Positions 38,362-49,345 of a stretch of DNA of 64,000 bases are shown one piece after another (within the stretch, counting starts at the first letter, position 1; the number at the start of each line of letters is the position of its first letter). Location: positions 93,944,951-94,008,950 of the forward strand of contig NC_088172.1 in assembly GCF_028769735.1 (NCBI RefSeq). The letters are read 5' to 3'. Under the pieces are notes generated by a model that saw only the letters and a program-made list of their open reading frames with translations, was not told the origin of the DNA and made no database searches. The translations under genes were made by a program, and so were the position numbers. Source of the stretch: Zonotrichia leucophrys gambelii (lineage: Eukaryota; Chordata; Aves; Passeriformes; Passerellidae).

Positions 38362-38558
38362 ATTTATATGCAAGATTTACATATGGATGTAGAAGTCTGT
38401 GTAGGACACCAAGACAGACACCCAGTACTATCATTAGTAGTACAATAAAGAATTGGACATTTGACTTGAATGACAGATTAACACCAGACATATTTATGCA
38501 AAACCTGTTTGTTAATTGAAACTACCCTAAAACAGAATGACCACCTATTTCTCCATTA
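38362..38558 (-). repeat. right arm of a second inverted repeat
   Basis: This is the reverse-complement partner of 36745-36945. The short open frames in it (38260-38491, both strands) are unremarkable. Either two insertions of one dispersed element in opposite orientation, or a local inverted duplication, would explain it. Confidence 0.9.
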
Positions 38559-38727
38559 GAAATACTGTCTTGCTTCTTTAACTAGAGAGCCTCATTGGCT
38601 TTCCACATGCTGCAAGCCTCTGGGAACCCTTGAAGGATCCTTGGGTTTTCAGGCATCCTTGTGCCCGGTGCTGATGGAGCTGAAGGGCTCTGGGTACCTG
38701 GAACAGCCTCCCCAGGCTGCAAATGCA

Positions 38728-38812
38728 GTTTGGGAGTCATGAGCTGAAGTGGCTTAAACTCATGGGGTTAGTAAAGCTTTAACACCATTGCAGAGGTCTC
38801 ATGTATGGAAAG
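38728..38812 (+). repeat. 85-bp direct repeat, first copy
   Basis: This matches 39294-39378 without gaps, at about 91% (8 differences by eye, mostly transitions), offset by 566 bp. It contains GAGCTGAAGTGGCTTAAACT and GGGGTTAGTAAAGCTTTAAC. It does not begin TG and end CA, so it is not an obvious LTR pair. Confidence 0.88.
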
Positions 38813-39293
38813 AGGCATTAATATCTGAGGGCATTTAGTCCTCAGGGTCAAGTGTGACAGGGATGCAAGGGACACGTCAGTCTGTGGGAAACAACAGCTG
38901 CCAGGAGCCAAAAAACCCCCACAACAACAACCAAGCTAAAACCAAACCCAAAAAACCATAAACCAAAAAACAAAACAAAAACCAAAGGAGGAAACACCAA
39001 AATCCAGTTTGGAAAGATGTCTGAGGGCATATGGAATGGCAGGGATGTAGAGTACATCAGGAGGATAGTGCAAATGAAGCCAGTGTGGTGGAGAGGCAGA
39101 TGGGGAGCAGGAGTGTGTGCTGGGGAAGAGGATGGAGAGGGATGTGGCTTGGGCTGCAGCTTCTCCCATCTCAAGTGAAACTTGCAGGGAAGGAGGGAAC
39201 ATTGAACTGGCACTTTGCCTAGGTTTTCTCTGAAAGGAATTGCCAATGGTAGATGGGAAAACAATTTTGAATTTGCAATAAAGAAAAAGGGTG
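38813..39293. other. interval between direct repeats, with A/C-rich low complexity
   Basis: Positions 38910-38990 consist almost only of A and C on the plus strand. The 152-codon minus frame at 38848-39306 owes its Phe, Val and Gly runs to this tract and is not a credible gene. Confidence 0.6.
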
Positions 39294-39378
39294 GTTTGGG
39301 AGCCATGAGCTGAAGTGGCTTAAACTTGTGGGGTTAGTAAAGCTTTAACACCATTGCAGGGGTCCGGTGAATGGAAAG
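39294..39378 (+). repeat. 85-bp direct repeat, second copy
   Basis: This is the partner of 38728-38812. The sequences outside the two copies are unrelated to each other, so the repeat is bounded sharply. Confidence 0.88.
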
Positions 39379-40401
39379 GAAAACTCAGCTCCGCACTCAG
39401 ATTGTGTCTTTGAAGTGGTTCCAGCAGCTCTGAACTAACTGCATTTCAACACCCAGTAAAAAGAATTGAAAGGATGACCAGCAGGGCAAGCTTTCATTTT
39501 TTAGAGGATTAGATTGCTTCTACCTAGCACTAACCTTTAGGTTCCCAAAATTCAATCAGTATTCTAAACACAGTGGTGTCTATCTTGTTCCTGAAAGCAG
39601 TTGTAGAAGTGGTACTTTTAGGCTCTCTAATTGTAAAAAAACATTTCAGTTGTATGAGTGGGGTGGGATATGAGTAAAGAAATTTAAAAGTTCTCTAAGA
39701 TGAGACATGTCACTTAAAAATTTTATCTTTGAAAGAGGCTTTTACAAAATTCTGTTACCATCACACTGCTGGACTTTCCTTATTGCTGACCCATCACACT
39801 GAAAGGGGAAGGCTTCTTTTCTTATTTTGGATGTGTGCTGCACCTGTTTTTTCTGCACTGTTGAATCCACAGCCCCAGGCTCTCCAGAAACCCTTAGGTC
39901 CTCTGGATGCCCATGCAGAATGGTGACTCTTTCAACAATTTTTTTTTGTCAACCTGCCACCAACTTCCTTTAACAGAGCATTCAGAAATTATTTCTACCT
40001 TTGTGCAATGAGGACCATGCAGAAAGTTAAATGTAAAATGTAAGGAGCCCAAAGGTACAGCAGAGACAGCATTTGTGCCTGCTCTCACCACCCTGCACTT
40101 ATGTGTGAGAATTATGTCAAAAATGCAAATTAAAGAGGCTGCCAGACAAAGGGATGATTTATGCCTGGTGTATAATGGGAAGAAATGCAGATATGGAAAT
40201 CTTGTCCACCAGGACTCAGTTTGCCAGGGATCTAGCCAGCAAAAATTCTTCCAACACAAGGGAAATCTAATGGACAAGCTGGACATAAGATCAATTGGTA
40301 TGACATGAGGAAAACTATCATCAGTGCCTGGGATTGCTGGACTGCTCATCATGGAGAAGACTAAACATGGTGTTATAGCAAACATGTCAAAGAAGAAACA
40401 T

Positions 40402-40520
40402 AGAAGAAGAAGAAGGAGAAGGAGAAGGAGAAGGAGAAGGAGAAAAAGGAGGAGGAGCAGAAGAAGAAGAAGAAGAAGGAGGAGGAGGAGGAGGAGAAGA
40501 AGAAGAAGAAGAAGAAGAAG
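40402..40520 (+). repeat. GAA/GGA purine tract, about 119 bp
   Basis: The plus strand is all A and G here except one C (40458), arranged as GAA and GGA triplets in blocks. The minus-strand open frame of 228 codons across it (39894-40580) consists of a long leucine run and is an artefact of the triplet repeat; the plus frame gives poly-arginine. Confidence 0.97.
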
Positions 40521-43500
40521 CAGCAAAAACCCTGTGTAATTTTGGTCCAAAATGGACAGCAATGGAACTTCTTCTTCCACAACTTGAAGATCACCAACAC
40601 TGCAAATTTAATTTTTCTCACCAAGAGATCCTATTTTTTACCACGCCCATTAAAGCCTTTCTTCCCCTGTTTCTGTGAAGAATGCAGGAAATGATTGGTG
40701 ACTCTTCCATGCTGCTGGAGCATGGCATTTTCATGATACATGGAAACATCTGCTAGGGAAACAAGATGTTTCCACATGAGGTTTTATTTTAAAATCTGGT
40801 TTTTTTGAGCAAAACTGGGGTTGACAGACTGTATTCCTATGAAGGGAATAAATACCTTTTGCAAGGCTTTTAAAAATCTCTGTCTAGTTGACAGTGCAGC
40901 ATCTATTGCTTTAAAAGTTGGTGTCCAAGGCAACATCACCCAAAGCCACAGAAATTCCCTTGGAGTAGGGTTGAGATCAGTGTTTGCATTCATTTTTTAG
41001 ACTTAGTCTTGCAACTTTCTAGAAGACAACACACTTTTGTGGCCACGGCTCCCTGGGAAAATCAACTTCTGCTAAAATAATGAACTGTCTATGCAAAGGA
41101 GGGAGCAAAAGTGCAGGAGACAGAACTGCCCTGGGAAACAAATGTGGATTATGCCATTTATTTTAAAATATATAAAAATGATCCCAGTTCTCACCATTTT
41201 CAAACCTCATTTGAATAAGCATTTCCTTAAAAATGCATCTGCATGTACAGCCTTATACACAGCCTTAAAGTGCTCAAGCAGTTTCTTTACAAATTGGGGG
41301 ATTGGATTGGGTTGGATTGGATTGGGTTAGATTGGAGATGTGGAATTAGAGAGTCTCAGCAACTTGGCTACCTTCAGCTACTTAAAGCAGTCTAATCCTA
41401 CAACTCTGAAGTTGCTTCCTCTGAAAAGGAAGCTCTTAATACCTGCATAATTTCATGTGGTCTCATTATACAAAGATGAATTGCCTTTTCTGTGGAGCCT
41501 TGCCTTTAGATTAATAACAAATGTAAAGGAATCAGTAGAATTGTATTTCTGCAAGAGGAATTGATCTGTTAACATTTAATTCTTTGCCACAGGCTTTAGT
41601 AAATCTTTCAGTTGAAGGTAAGATTAACTTCTTCCCTACGGTTCCAACATCTTGGTTTGCAGTGCTTTTAAAAGATGCATGAAGGATAGATATCTTTGCC
41701 TTTCAGCATTTTGATCAGATCACTTTCATTTGGCCAGATGCTATCACGGCTGTAAATTTCAAAGCTAAAAATAGACTTGACTTTTTCTCCCCCCTTATCT
41801 CTTAATTCTTTCAAATAGATAATGATTCAGTGCTACCTTGTGACCTTTCAAGTCTAGCTCACTGCATGTTAAGTGAGCACACTGATTTGGAGAGCAGAAG
41901 TCTTGTAGCTTAAGGTTTTTAAGAAAGGAGTTAAGTTTTCTGATCTTTTATTTAAAGCAGTAGGTAAGAGCAAGATTATTTTATTCCCTTCCTGCAGGAC
42001 ATATTCATGTCAACTCCAGAGCCTAAAAGCCTGATTCTGGCTTTTCAATTCAAATAATCACAAAATCTTTACTTTTTACAAGACTACTTCATAACATGTA
42101 ATGCTAATATTTAAAACATGAGGTCCTGCTTCCACTGGCACTACCGTGCATCTTGAGTAATGGATCAAGGCAAGCTGTCACCAGATTTGTGTCATCGCAG
42201 CAAAGAGCAAAGGTCAATTGCTGGCTCTTGTCTGCTGTGGCTGCAATATTTATTGCTGCAGAGGGACTTTGGTACCATCTTCCTCATGCTGTGACAGGAA
42301 CTTGTTCTGACAGGCTTTTCAGAAAGAACAGACTGTAGCAGGAGATTTGCTGAAGTGTTTAAGATGAAATCCAGTAGCGTGGCGTTGAAACTTTTGAAAA
42401 AGATCCAGCAGGGCACATGAAATAATCCAGAATTCAATCTTTGCAGGTGATGCCCCTCAGCCCCGGATTTCCTGCCAGTTTCTTCAGCATGCCCTTGTGA
42501 GTTATTTCCCAAAATTTCTTGGCAGCCTCAGACAGCTGGTATTCCACACACACTGACACCATGCATCTTTAGAAGGGGCTTTTAGGAAGATGGGGAATTC
42601 AAGACTGTAAATCCATTTTGCTGCTTTATTTTCTGTTTGTGTGCAAGAAGGAAAAAATTGGTTCTGGTCAAATCTGAATCTGAAAATTAGACATTGAGTG
42701 TGAAAAAAAATATTGACATCAGACTGAGCACTGGGTAAAATCAGGGTCTGGGTGTGAGAAGGGATATGGAGGGATTGAGTTTGTGAGAGAAGGAGACTGT
42801 GGCAACAAGGATACTGGAAAGGAGCGGCACCGAAATCAGTGCATTGAACTCTGATCTTGCCTTACTCCTCTGACAGAGTTTTTCTATTTAAAATTTCTCC
42901 TTCTCTCATGCCCACAAACCCAGGAAGAATTAAAAAAAAAAAAACCCAAAACCAAAAGCAAAAATCCAATTTCCATCCCACAGGATGTTTGATGTTTATA
43001 GGACTCCTCATTAAGAGGTATTGGATTGGAACAAACAGCTTGAGCAGGCAGAAGAAACAAATGGCATATAAATAATCTATTTTCTGTATCATCTACCTCC
43101 TTTGTCTTTAAGCAGTCTGTAGGAAGGAACATCTCAGTATTTATTTGCATTTAGCTACAGCACAGGCATGCTTCTTGCTTTGGTTTTAATGGTTAATGAT
43201 TTGACTTTGCTTTTTAAATGGTGAAAGTTATAACTAAGACAAGATATCAAAACGAGTAAGAGTGCTTAGAAATTCCATGTCAGTTCACCAATACACACAA
43301 TTCAGAGAAATCAGTGAAGTCTTCCCAGCTTTGGTTTTGTTTAGCTGAATTTCGGTTGGTGGGTTAAATGTAGCCCTGCTAAAACAGTTGTGTTCTCCAT
43401 CTCCCAGCAAAACTTGAGCAGCATCCCTTTCTGAGTGCATGCTCCTCTCAGTGAGGTCACAATGCTTTGTGTGTAGTAGAAACCACCTCAAAATAACACC

Positions 43501-45974
43501 TAAGCAGCCCAGAGAGGAGGGGGATCAAAACCTTTTCCTTTTAAGTGGGACAGAGTCTGTATTTTTTACCACATCACACAGAAATTCTGTTACAAAACAA
43601 GATCAGGAACCTGCGTCAAAAAACTGTTCTGAGGAGTGCAGAAAACACCAAATTCATAAGCAGACCTAAAAAAATAACCCAAGGATTCTATTTCTGTTAC
43701 CACCCGATCTGGGACTCCATGTACCCATTTGATTTTTGTCCGTAAAGTAACTCTACCAGCTTTTGTGGTGTGTTGAAAACACAGTAACTACGATGTGTGC
43801 ACTGGATGAAAATTATTTATTTGTACTTGTCCTGGTTGTCTTCCTTGTGTGCTTCCACCTTTCAGATGTACAAAAGAATGATGGGATTGCTAGAATAAGG
43901 AAAAATACAATTATAAGAGCCACTCCTACCAGGTTAGATGCAAGTCTCTCCCATTTACTGAGAAACACAGACAAGCAAACAAATGCAGCAACCAAACTAA
44001 AAATGATGGAATTGTGTTTTTCAGATCTCCTTGTTCCATATGTCAGTGACATTTTCCCTGAGGGGACATAATTATTTCTCAATTTTGCCCAAACAAACTG
44101 AGGAGATCCCCAGCCAGAATGAAAAAACAGGAACTTCTTCAGAGGTAGGAATAAATAGTTCATTCTCCCATCTGTCTCCTTCCCAGCTCACCACTATCCC
44201 AGGGTGCAGTCAAAGATCACTCTTTCGTTGAGAAGGAGTCCTTAGGTAATGTGTAGAGAAAACTGCATCATGGAAAATTTTCTGTTTGGAGCAATTCTAC
44301 AACAAAGTAAATGAAAAAATGCCAAGTCCTTCACCCTGGATATTTTTTTTCCCCCTTACTCCTCTAAGCAGCCACCTATCCTCACTATAATTTTATCTGT
44401 TTCTTCAGGGGACAGACATCTGTGCTGAGGAGTAATCATCAAACTCAGAATTGTGGCAAGAAGATATTATCAATAATATCTCACCTCTCATTACAAGGAC
44501 ATGAATTCCAGGAATGTGAATTTAATTTACCTGTTCACAAGAAAATTCAGATTCCAAAATCTACAAAACAGGAACTGATGGAATCAGCGCTGCTGAAGCA
44601 AGCAGACTCTTTAAATGCAAGCATAAACTGCTGGAAACTTCCTCCCTGGCCCCAACAATTTCTCTTAATTACAGATCTCTATATTTCTCTAAATTGTGCT
44701 GCTGTGTTGCTGGCACTCTTCAGGCCAATGAAGTTACTGGCTAGATGACCCATCCTTACCACAAAAAGAAAAATGGGAGCAAATGTGCATGTGGGAGAGT
44801 TCAAGGTCCAGATTTTGGAAGGAGAAAAATGCCTCTTAATTCCATTGACTGTCAGGAGTGCAGAAAGTTTTCAGCCTTCCTTGTGACCTGGCCCTGCATC
44901 CAAGTGCTTGAATGGAATTAAGTTACATTTACAAAACTGCTATTACTGTCAGGTGAAATAAGCACTGCTGGCAGTCAAGAGACCTTTTAGAATGACAATA
45001 ACTCACTTTTTATTTGACATGGAGAGAAACTTAAGTAACTCAGTTTTCTGTACTTGATGCTTTTGTTACTCTGCTGAAAATACACTCTTTTCTGTTCTGG
45101 GAAATGGTTCTAAAAAATGACCTTTTTTCTACAAACTTCCCAACTGAAGTATTTATAAATTACTATGCATTACAACATTATAGTAATGTTGTACAAAAAT
45201 AGTGAAATAAATTCCTTCCCTGTTTCAAGCAAAAAAAAAATTAATTCTGATCAACCCCTAAAGGTCACTATCTTCATAACATCACAGCACAGCAGTTCAG
45301 TTTAAAATCATGGAAAAGAGGCTTGGTTGCAAAAGCTGTGGTTGTTCTGTGGTTGAACTGCACTCAGCTGTGGAATAATTGCTGATAATCTCCTGCCCTA
45401 GCAGGCTGTCCTTGAAAGAGGATCATGACCTGATTTGGGAACCACACCAAGCAGGCAGGCAGGCAGGGAGGAGGCTCCGTGCAAGCTCCACGTGGTGTGG
45501 CCAAAAAAAACGTGATTGCTGCAGGGTTTTCTGCCAAAAAACAAGGCTAGGACTCACCTGGGGGCAAAGGGGAGGGGACAGAGAACAAATGACAGTATGG
45601 CACCTGAGCTGAGAAGGGACAGAGAATGGTGTCACCAGGGTAGGGCTCTTCCAACCAGTGGTCATTACAGGACAACCTTTCCCCTCAGCTCAAGCAGGAG
45701 GCACCCTGGCATCCTCAAGGATGGAGACACAGAGGCTTTGTTGCTCTGGCAGGTTTCTCTGGCTCCAGCAAGTGCCTCAGAAAGATCTGCATCCACCCAT
45801 AAACCTTTCTACCTTTAATCTTCAGCCATGAGATGTTCAAACAGTGCTCAAGGTCAAATATCTGTCACTCAGCAGCCTGCTGATGAATAGGAGTCTGGAC
45901 CCTGATATTTCTATACGGAAATCTGTTGCAGATGCCAAGCAATATTCATTTCTCCTCTTTCTCCTCCTCTTTTC
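40521..45974. other. unassigned non-coding stretch with small simple repeats
   Basis: No gene was recognised. A GGATT/GGGTT pentamer run lies at 41296-41336. A 10-bp perfect stem with a 3-base loop lies at 45171-45193 (TACAACATTA / TAATGTTGTA). A short AGGC tetramer run lies near 45451. A-rich tracts occur near 42931 and 45231. Confidence 0.45.
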
Positions 45975-46268
45975 AGGAGTTTGATTTGATGATCCTTGTG
46001 TGTCCCCTCCAGCCTGAGGTATTCTAGGATTCCATGATTTCATGACCTATTTGATTTGATGATCTTTGTGTGTCTATTCCAGCTTGAGGTATTCTAGGAT
46101 TCCATGATTTCACGACCTATTTGATTTGATGATCTTTGTGTGTCTATTCCAGCTTGAGGTATTCTAGGATTCCATGATTTCATGACCTATTTGATTTGAT
46201 GATCCTCATGCGTCCCTTCCAGCCTGAGATCCTTGTGTGTCCCTTCCATGATTTCTTGACCTATTTTG
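45975..46268 (+). repeat. 70-bp tandem array derived from a CR1 3' tail
   Basis: TTGATTTGATGATC begins at 45981, 46051, 46121 and 46191, an exact 70-bp period. Each unit reads like the last part of a CR1 element (GATGATCCTTGTGTGTCCC, TTCCAGCCTGAGG, then ATTCTAGGATTCCATGATT). The second and third units are nearly identical; the fourth is scrambled and truncated. No CR1 body precedes the array. Confidence 0.88.
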
Positions 46269-47316
46269 CTCAACAATTTAGGTGACGTGAACTTTCACCG
46301 TTACCACCCGAGCTTTTCTGGATCTCTGCTGATTCCCTTTGATTTGCCTGCTCATCCGTATGTGACAACAGTCTGTGAAACAGGTGAGATTACAGCAGTC
46401 AAAGTGAGAGCTGGGAAAGGAAGCAAACTCCACAAAAGCTTTTGGCACAGAGAAAGAAGAATTATCTGAAGGCACCTTCAGCCACCACCTGTTCTGCTGG
46501 CAGCTGCCATTCACAAAGGAGAGGCTGGAAGCAGTGAGTGAAATGTAACATATAAATATATATTAATAACATTTTCACTCTTCCTGAGCCCATGATCAGC
46601 TCCAGTGATTATGGCATGTGGAAGCAGAGAGCACAATTTCTCCACAATTTCTCTGTGCTCTGCAGCACTGCAGCAGGTTAGTGCTGGGAAGGGTCACACT
46701 CCCTCTAAATGGGGCTGAGCTCAATGAAGGAGGAGATGCAAGAAAAGTGCTGCACATTGCTGCATTTTGAATATGGCAGCTTCATCATGAGGCAAGGAAT
46801 ATCTGGAAAAACCTTCCTCTGGTCAAGCCTCAAGTAGCCTGCCCATGGATTTGCAGGACTCGGCTACCAGCAAAACATGACACTGTAAAATAGAAGCAAA
46901 TTCAAATCTTGTAGACTGTCAGCACAATCTTCCCAGCACAAGTGATACCAGACTGAAGGAGGAATGTAATACAGGAGGGGGTTGATGCAAGCAAGCAGAG
47001 AGCAGTGAAAAAGCAGCAAGCACTTTCCTGATAAGCTCTCAGGGAACATCCATACTGCAGGCAAAAACAAGAGAGCTGGCAGCAGTGCATGATGGATGCT
47101 ACAGAAAATGTAGTTAACACACATCTGTACACAGGCCAGGAGCCAGTGTCCTAGCACTAAAGCTGTGGGAATTTTCATATGTCAAGGAAAACACATGCCA
47201 CAAATAGAAAGATCACAGGTTAGTAGAGAGGATTCAGTGGTTTTTTTCCTTCAGGTTACCTTTGCTGCAGCAGCACAAATGCACTGGAAGCCTAGCAGAA
47301 CAAAAATAGTAATGAG
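46269..47316. other. unassigned, no gene supported
   Basis: No repeat was recognised. A hydrophobic minus-strand open frame (46864-47178, 104 codons) ends with a short stretch resembling an NPxxY motif, but evidence for a receptor fragment is too thin; see rejected items. Confidence 0.35.
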
Positions 47317-47322
47317 CAGCTC

Positions 47323-47708
47323 TGTCACAGACATCTTTTCATGAAAATCCTTTCCTTGGGATTTTTTCCTCCTGAGAAGCTGTGAGGCCTCAGGAACAAA
47401 ACATAAACATTGATTATCTGCTGCTGTGGAATGCAACAGGTGCATCTGTGATTGGCCCATGTTGGATGCTTGTAATTATTGGCCAATCACAGTCAACTGG
47501 CTCAGACTGTCTGTTCGAGCCACAAACCTTTGTTATTCATTCCTTTCTATTCTTAGCTTAGCTACCTTCTGATGAAATCCTTTCTTCTATTCTTTTAGTA
47601 TAGTTTTAATGTAATATATATCATAAAATAATAAATCAAGCCTTCTGAAACATGGAGTCAGATCCTCATCTCTTCCCTCATCCAAAGACCCCTGTGAACA
47701 CCATCACA
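47323..47708 (+). mobile_element. ERVK-like solo LTR, 380-bp family, copy 4
   Basis: This starts TGTCACAGACATC and ends CACCATCACA. The TSD is CAGCTC (47317-47322) and CAGCCC (47709-47714), one mismatch in six. It has the same CCAAT pair and ATAATAAATC poly(A) region as the other copies. No interior is present. Confidence 0.93.
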
Positions 47709-47714
47709 CAGCCC

Positions 47715-48464
47715 TTTGGTTTCCCTGACATTTTTTGATCCCAGATGGCCAGAGTGTGGGGAAGAAGATGGGGCATTTCCACACCTCTCACTTTCTCATC
47801 TTCTTCCCCTCAGTCTTTTCTACCTTTTCCTTTCTACCTTTTTGAAAAGGCAGCCTTCCTACCTTTCCAATGCCATCCTTGCCAGCTCAGCATGCTGCAT
47901 ATCAGTAGAAACAGCAGGAATTACAGAAGTTCTGGCATTCTTGCAGCCCCTTGATACCCCTCACATGGATTCAGGGTCCATATTTTTCTTCCTCTGCCCT
48001 GGGGGAGGCAGTAGGACTTCACTGCCCAGGAGAGATGTGACCCAGGGTGCAAGAAACGCTTGGGATTCTCCTTGCTGGCAGGAGCAGTGAGAGCTGTCCC
48101 GCTGGTGAGCTCTGTCTGGATGAGGTTCAAGAAGTCCTTGAAAAGCTGTCAGCCTGCCATTGAGGCAGCGGGATGCATTTCCCTGCAGTCAGGCTCCAGC
48201 AGACAAGCAGGAATCAGCCTGGAAGCACAAGCCATGGCCCCAGAGCAGTGGCCAGCACTTATTAGGATCTCAGGAAGAATGAAGCTGGCAGGCCCAGGGA
48301 AACACACTGCCAAAAATACACTTGGCAGCTGGCAGGAGAGAAGCGAGGCAGAAACCAGCGTCACTGGGAGCTCTTTGGCCACACACCCCAAAAAGAGCAG
48401 GAGGCCCCACAACAAGCATTCCCTGAACATCATCCTCACTGGGAAGCAGTAGAAAACCTGGACC
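47715..48464. other. unassigned, no gene seen
   Basis: This interval between LTR copy 4 and a CR1 fragment holds overlapping open frames on both strands but no recognised domain. The CR1 may begin slightly further left than drawn. Confidence 0.3.
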
Positions 48465-48701
48465 AGGGAGGCCACACCTCAAATCCTGTGTCCAGTTCTG
48501 GCCCTCTCGCTGCAAGGAAGGCACTGAGGCGCTGGATCATGTCCAGAGAAGGGCAGGGGAGCTGGGGAAGGGTCTGGGACACAAGTCCTGTGAGGAGCAG
48601 CTGAGGGAGCTGGGGGTGTTTGGCCTGGAGAAAAGGAGGCTTGGGGCGACCTTATCACTTTCTACAGCTGCCTGAAAGGAGCTTTAAGCCAGATGGGTGT
48701 T
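48465..48701 (+). mobile_element. CR1 LINE, left part, interrupted by an LTR
   Basis: CR1-type text runs from AGGCCACACCTCAAATCCTG and GTGTCCAGTTCTGG, through GAGCAGCTGAGGGAGCTGGG with a GGCCTGGAGAA block, to AAGCCAGATGGGTGTT. It stops at the LTR inserted at 48702 and resumes at 49080-49345. Confidence 0.9.
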
Positions 48702-49079
48702 TGTGACCGTGTTCACAGGATTCTTAGAATGAGGGAAGAGACAAGGATTTGACTCCACGTTTCAGAAGGCTTGATTTATTATTTTATGATATATATTCTA
48801 TTAAAACTATACTAAAATAATAGAAGAAAGGATTTAATCAGAAGGCTAGCTAAGAATAGAAAAAGAAGGAATGGTAACAAAGGTTTGTGTCTCAGACAGA
48901 GTTCAAGCCAGCTGACTTGTGATTAATTACAAACAACCACATGAGACCAATCACAGATGCACCTGTTGCATTCCACAGCAGCAGATAATCAATGTTTACA
49001 TTTTATTCCTGAGGCCTCACAGCTTCTCAGGAGAAAAAAATCCTAAAGAAAGGATTTTACATAAAAGATGTCTGTGACA
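48702..49079 (-). mobile_element. ERVK-like solo LTR, 380-bp family, copy 5, nested in CR1
   Basis: The left edge is TGTGACCGTGTTCACAGG and the right edge GATGTCTGTGACA. The TSD is GGTGTT (48696-48701) and AGTGTT (49080-49085), one mismatch. It splits a CR1 fragment, so the LTR is younger than that CR1. Orientation is minus. Confidence 0.94.
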
Positions 49080-49345
49080 AGTGTTGATCTCTTCTTTCAT
49101 GTAACAAGTCACAGGAGGAGAGGAAACAGCCTCAAGTTGTGCTAGGGAAGGTTTAGGTTGGATATTGGGACAGATTTACTCACCAAAAGGGTTGTAAAAT
49201 ATTGGAACACACTATTCACAGAAGTGGTTGAGTCACCATCCCTGGAAGTCTGTGCAGCACTTAGGACATGGCTTAGTGATGGGTTTGGCACTGCTCAGTT
49301 AGTGTTGGACTCAATGATCTTATATATCTTTCCCAATCCTGCTGA
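49080..49345 (+). mobile_element. CR1 LINE, right part after the LTR interruption
   Basis: It continues the 48465-48701 fragment in register: GTAACAAGTCACAGGAGGAG, then GCCTCAAGTTGTGC, then AAAGGGTTGT, then GTGGTTGAGTCACCATCCCT, to the TTGGACTCAATGATCTTA terminal region. The short open frame at 49158-49403 covers this non-coding 3' part. Confidence 0.9.

Noticed and set aside
39894..40580. 228-codon minus-strand open frame, the longest in the window
   Set aside because: Its core is a leucine run produced by the GAA/GGA triplet repeat; the rest has no domain.
45975..46268. CRISPR-like array of regular repeats
   Set aside because: The units are contiguous 70-bp tandem copies without distinct spacers and derive from a CR1 tail.
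46864..47178. Hydrophobic minus-strand frame with a stretch resembling the TM7 NPxxY motif of class A receptors
   Set aside because: Only one short motif fits. The preceding helices, the conserved TM6 Pro/Trp context and the upstream receptor are absent. Chance hydrophobic translation is more likely; a translated database search would decide.
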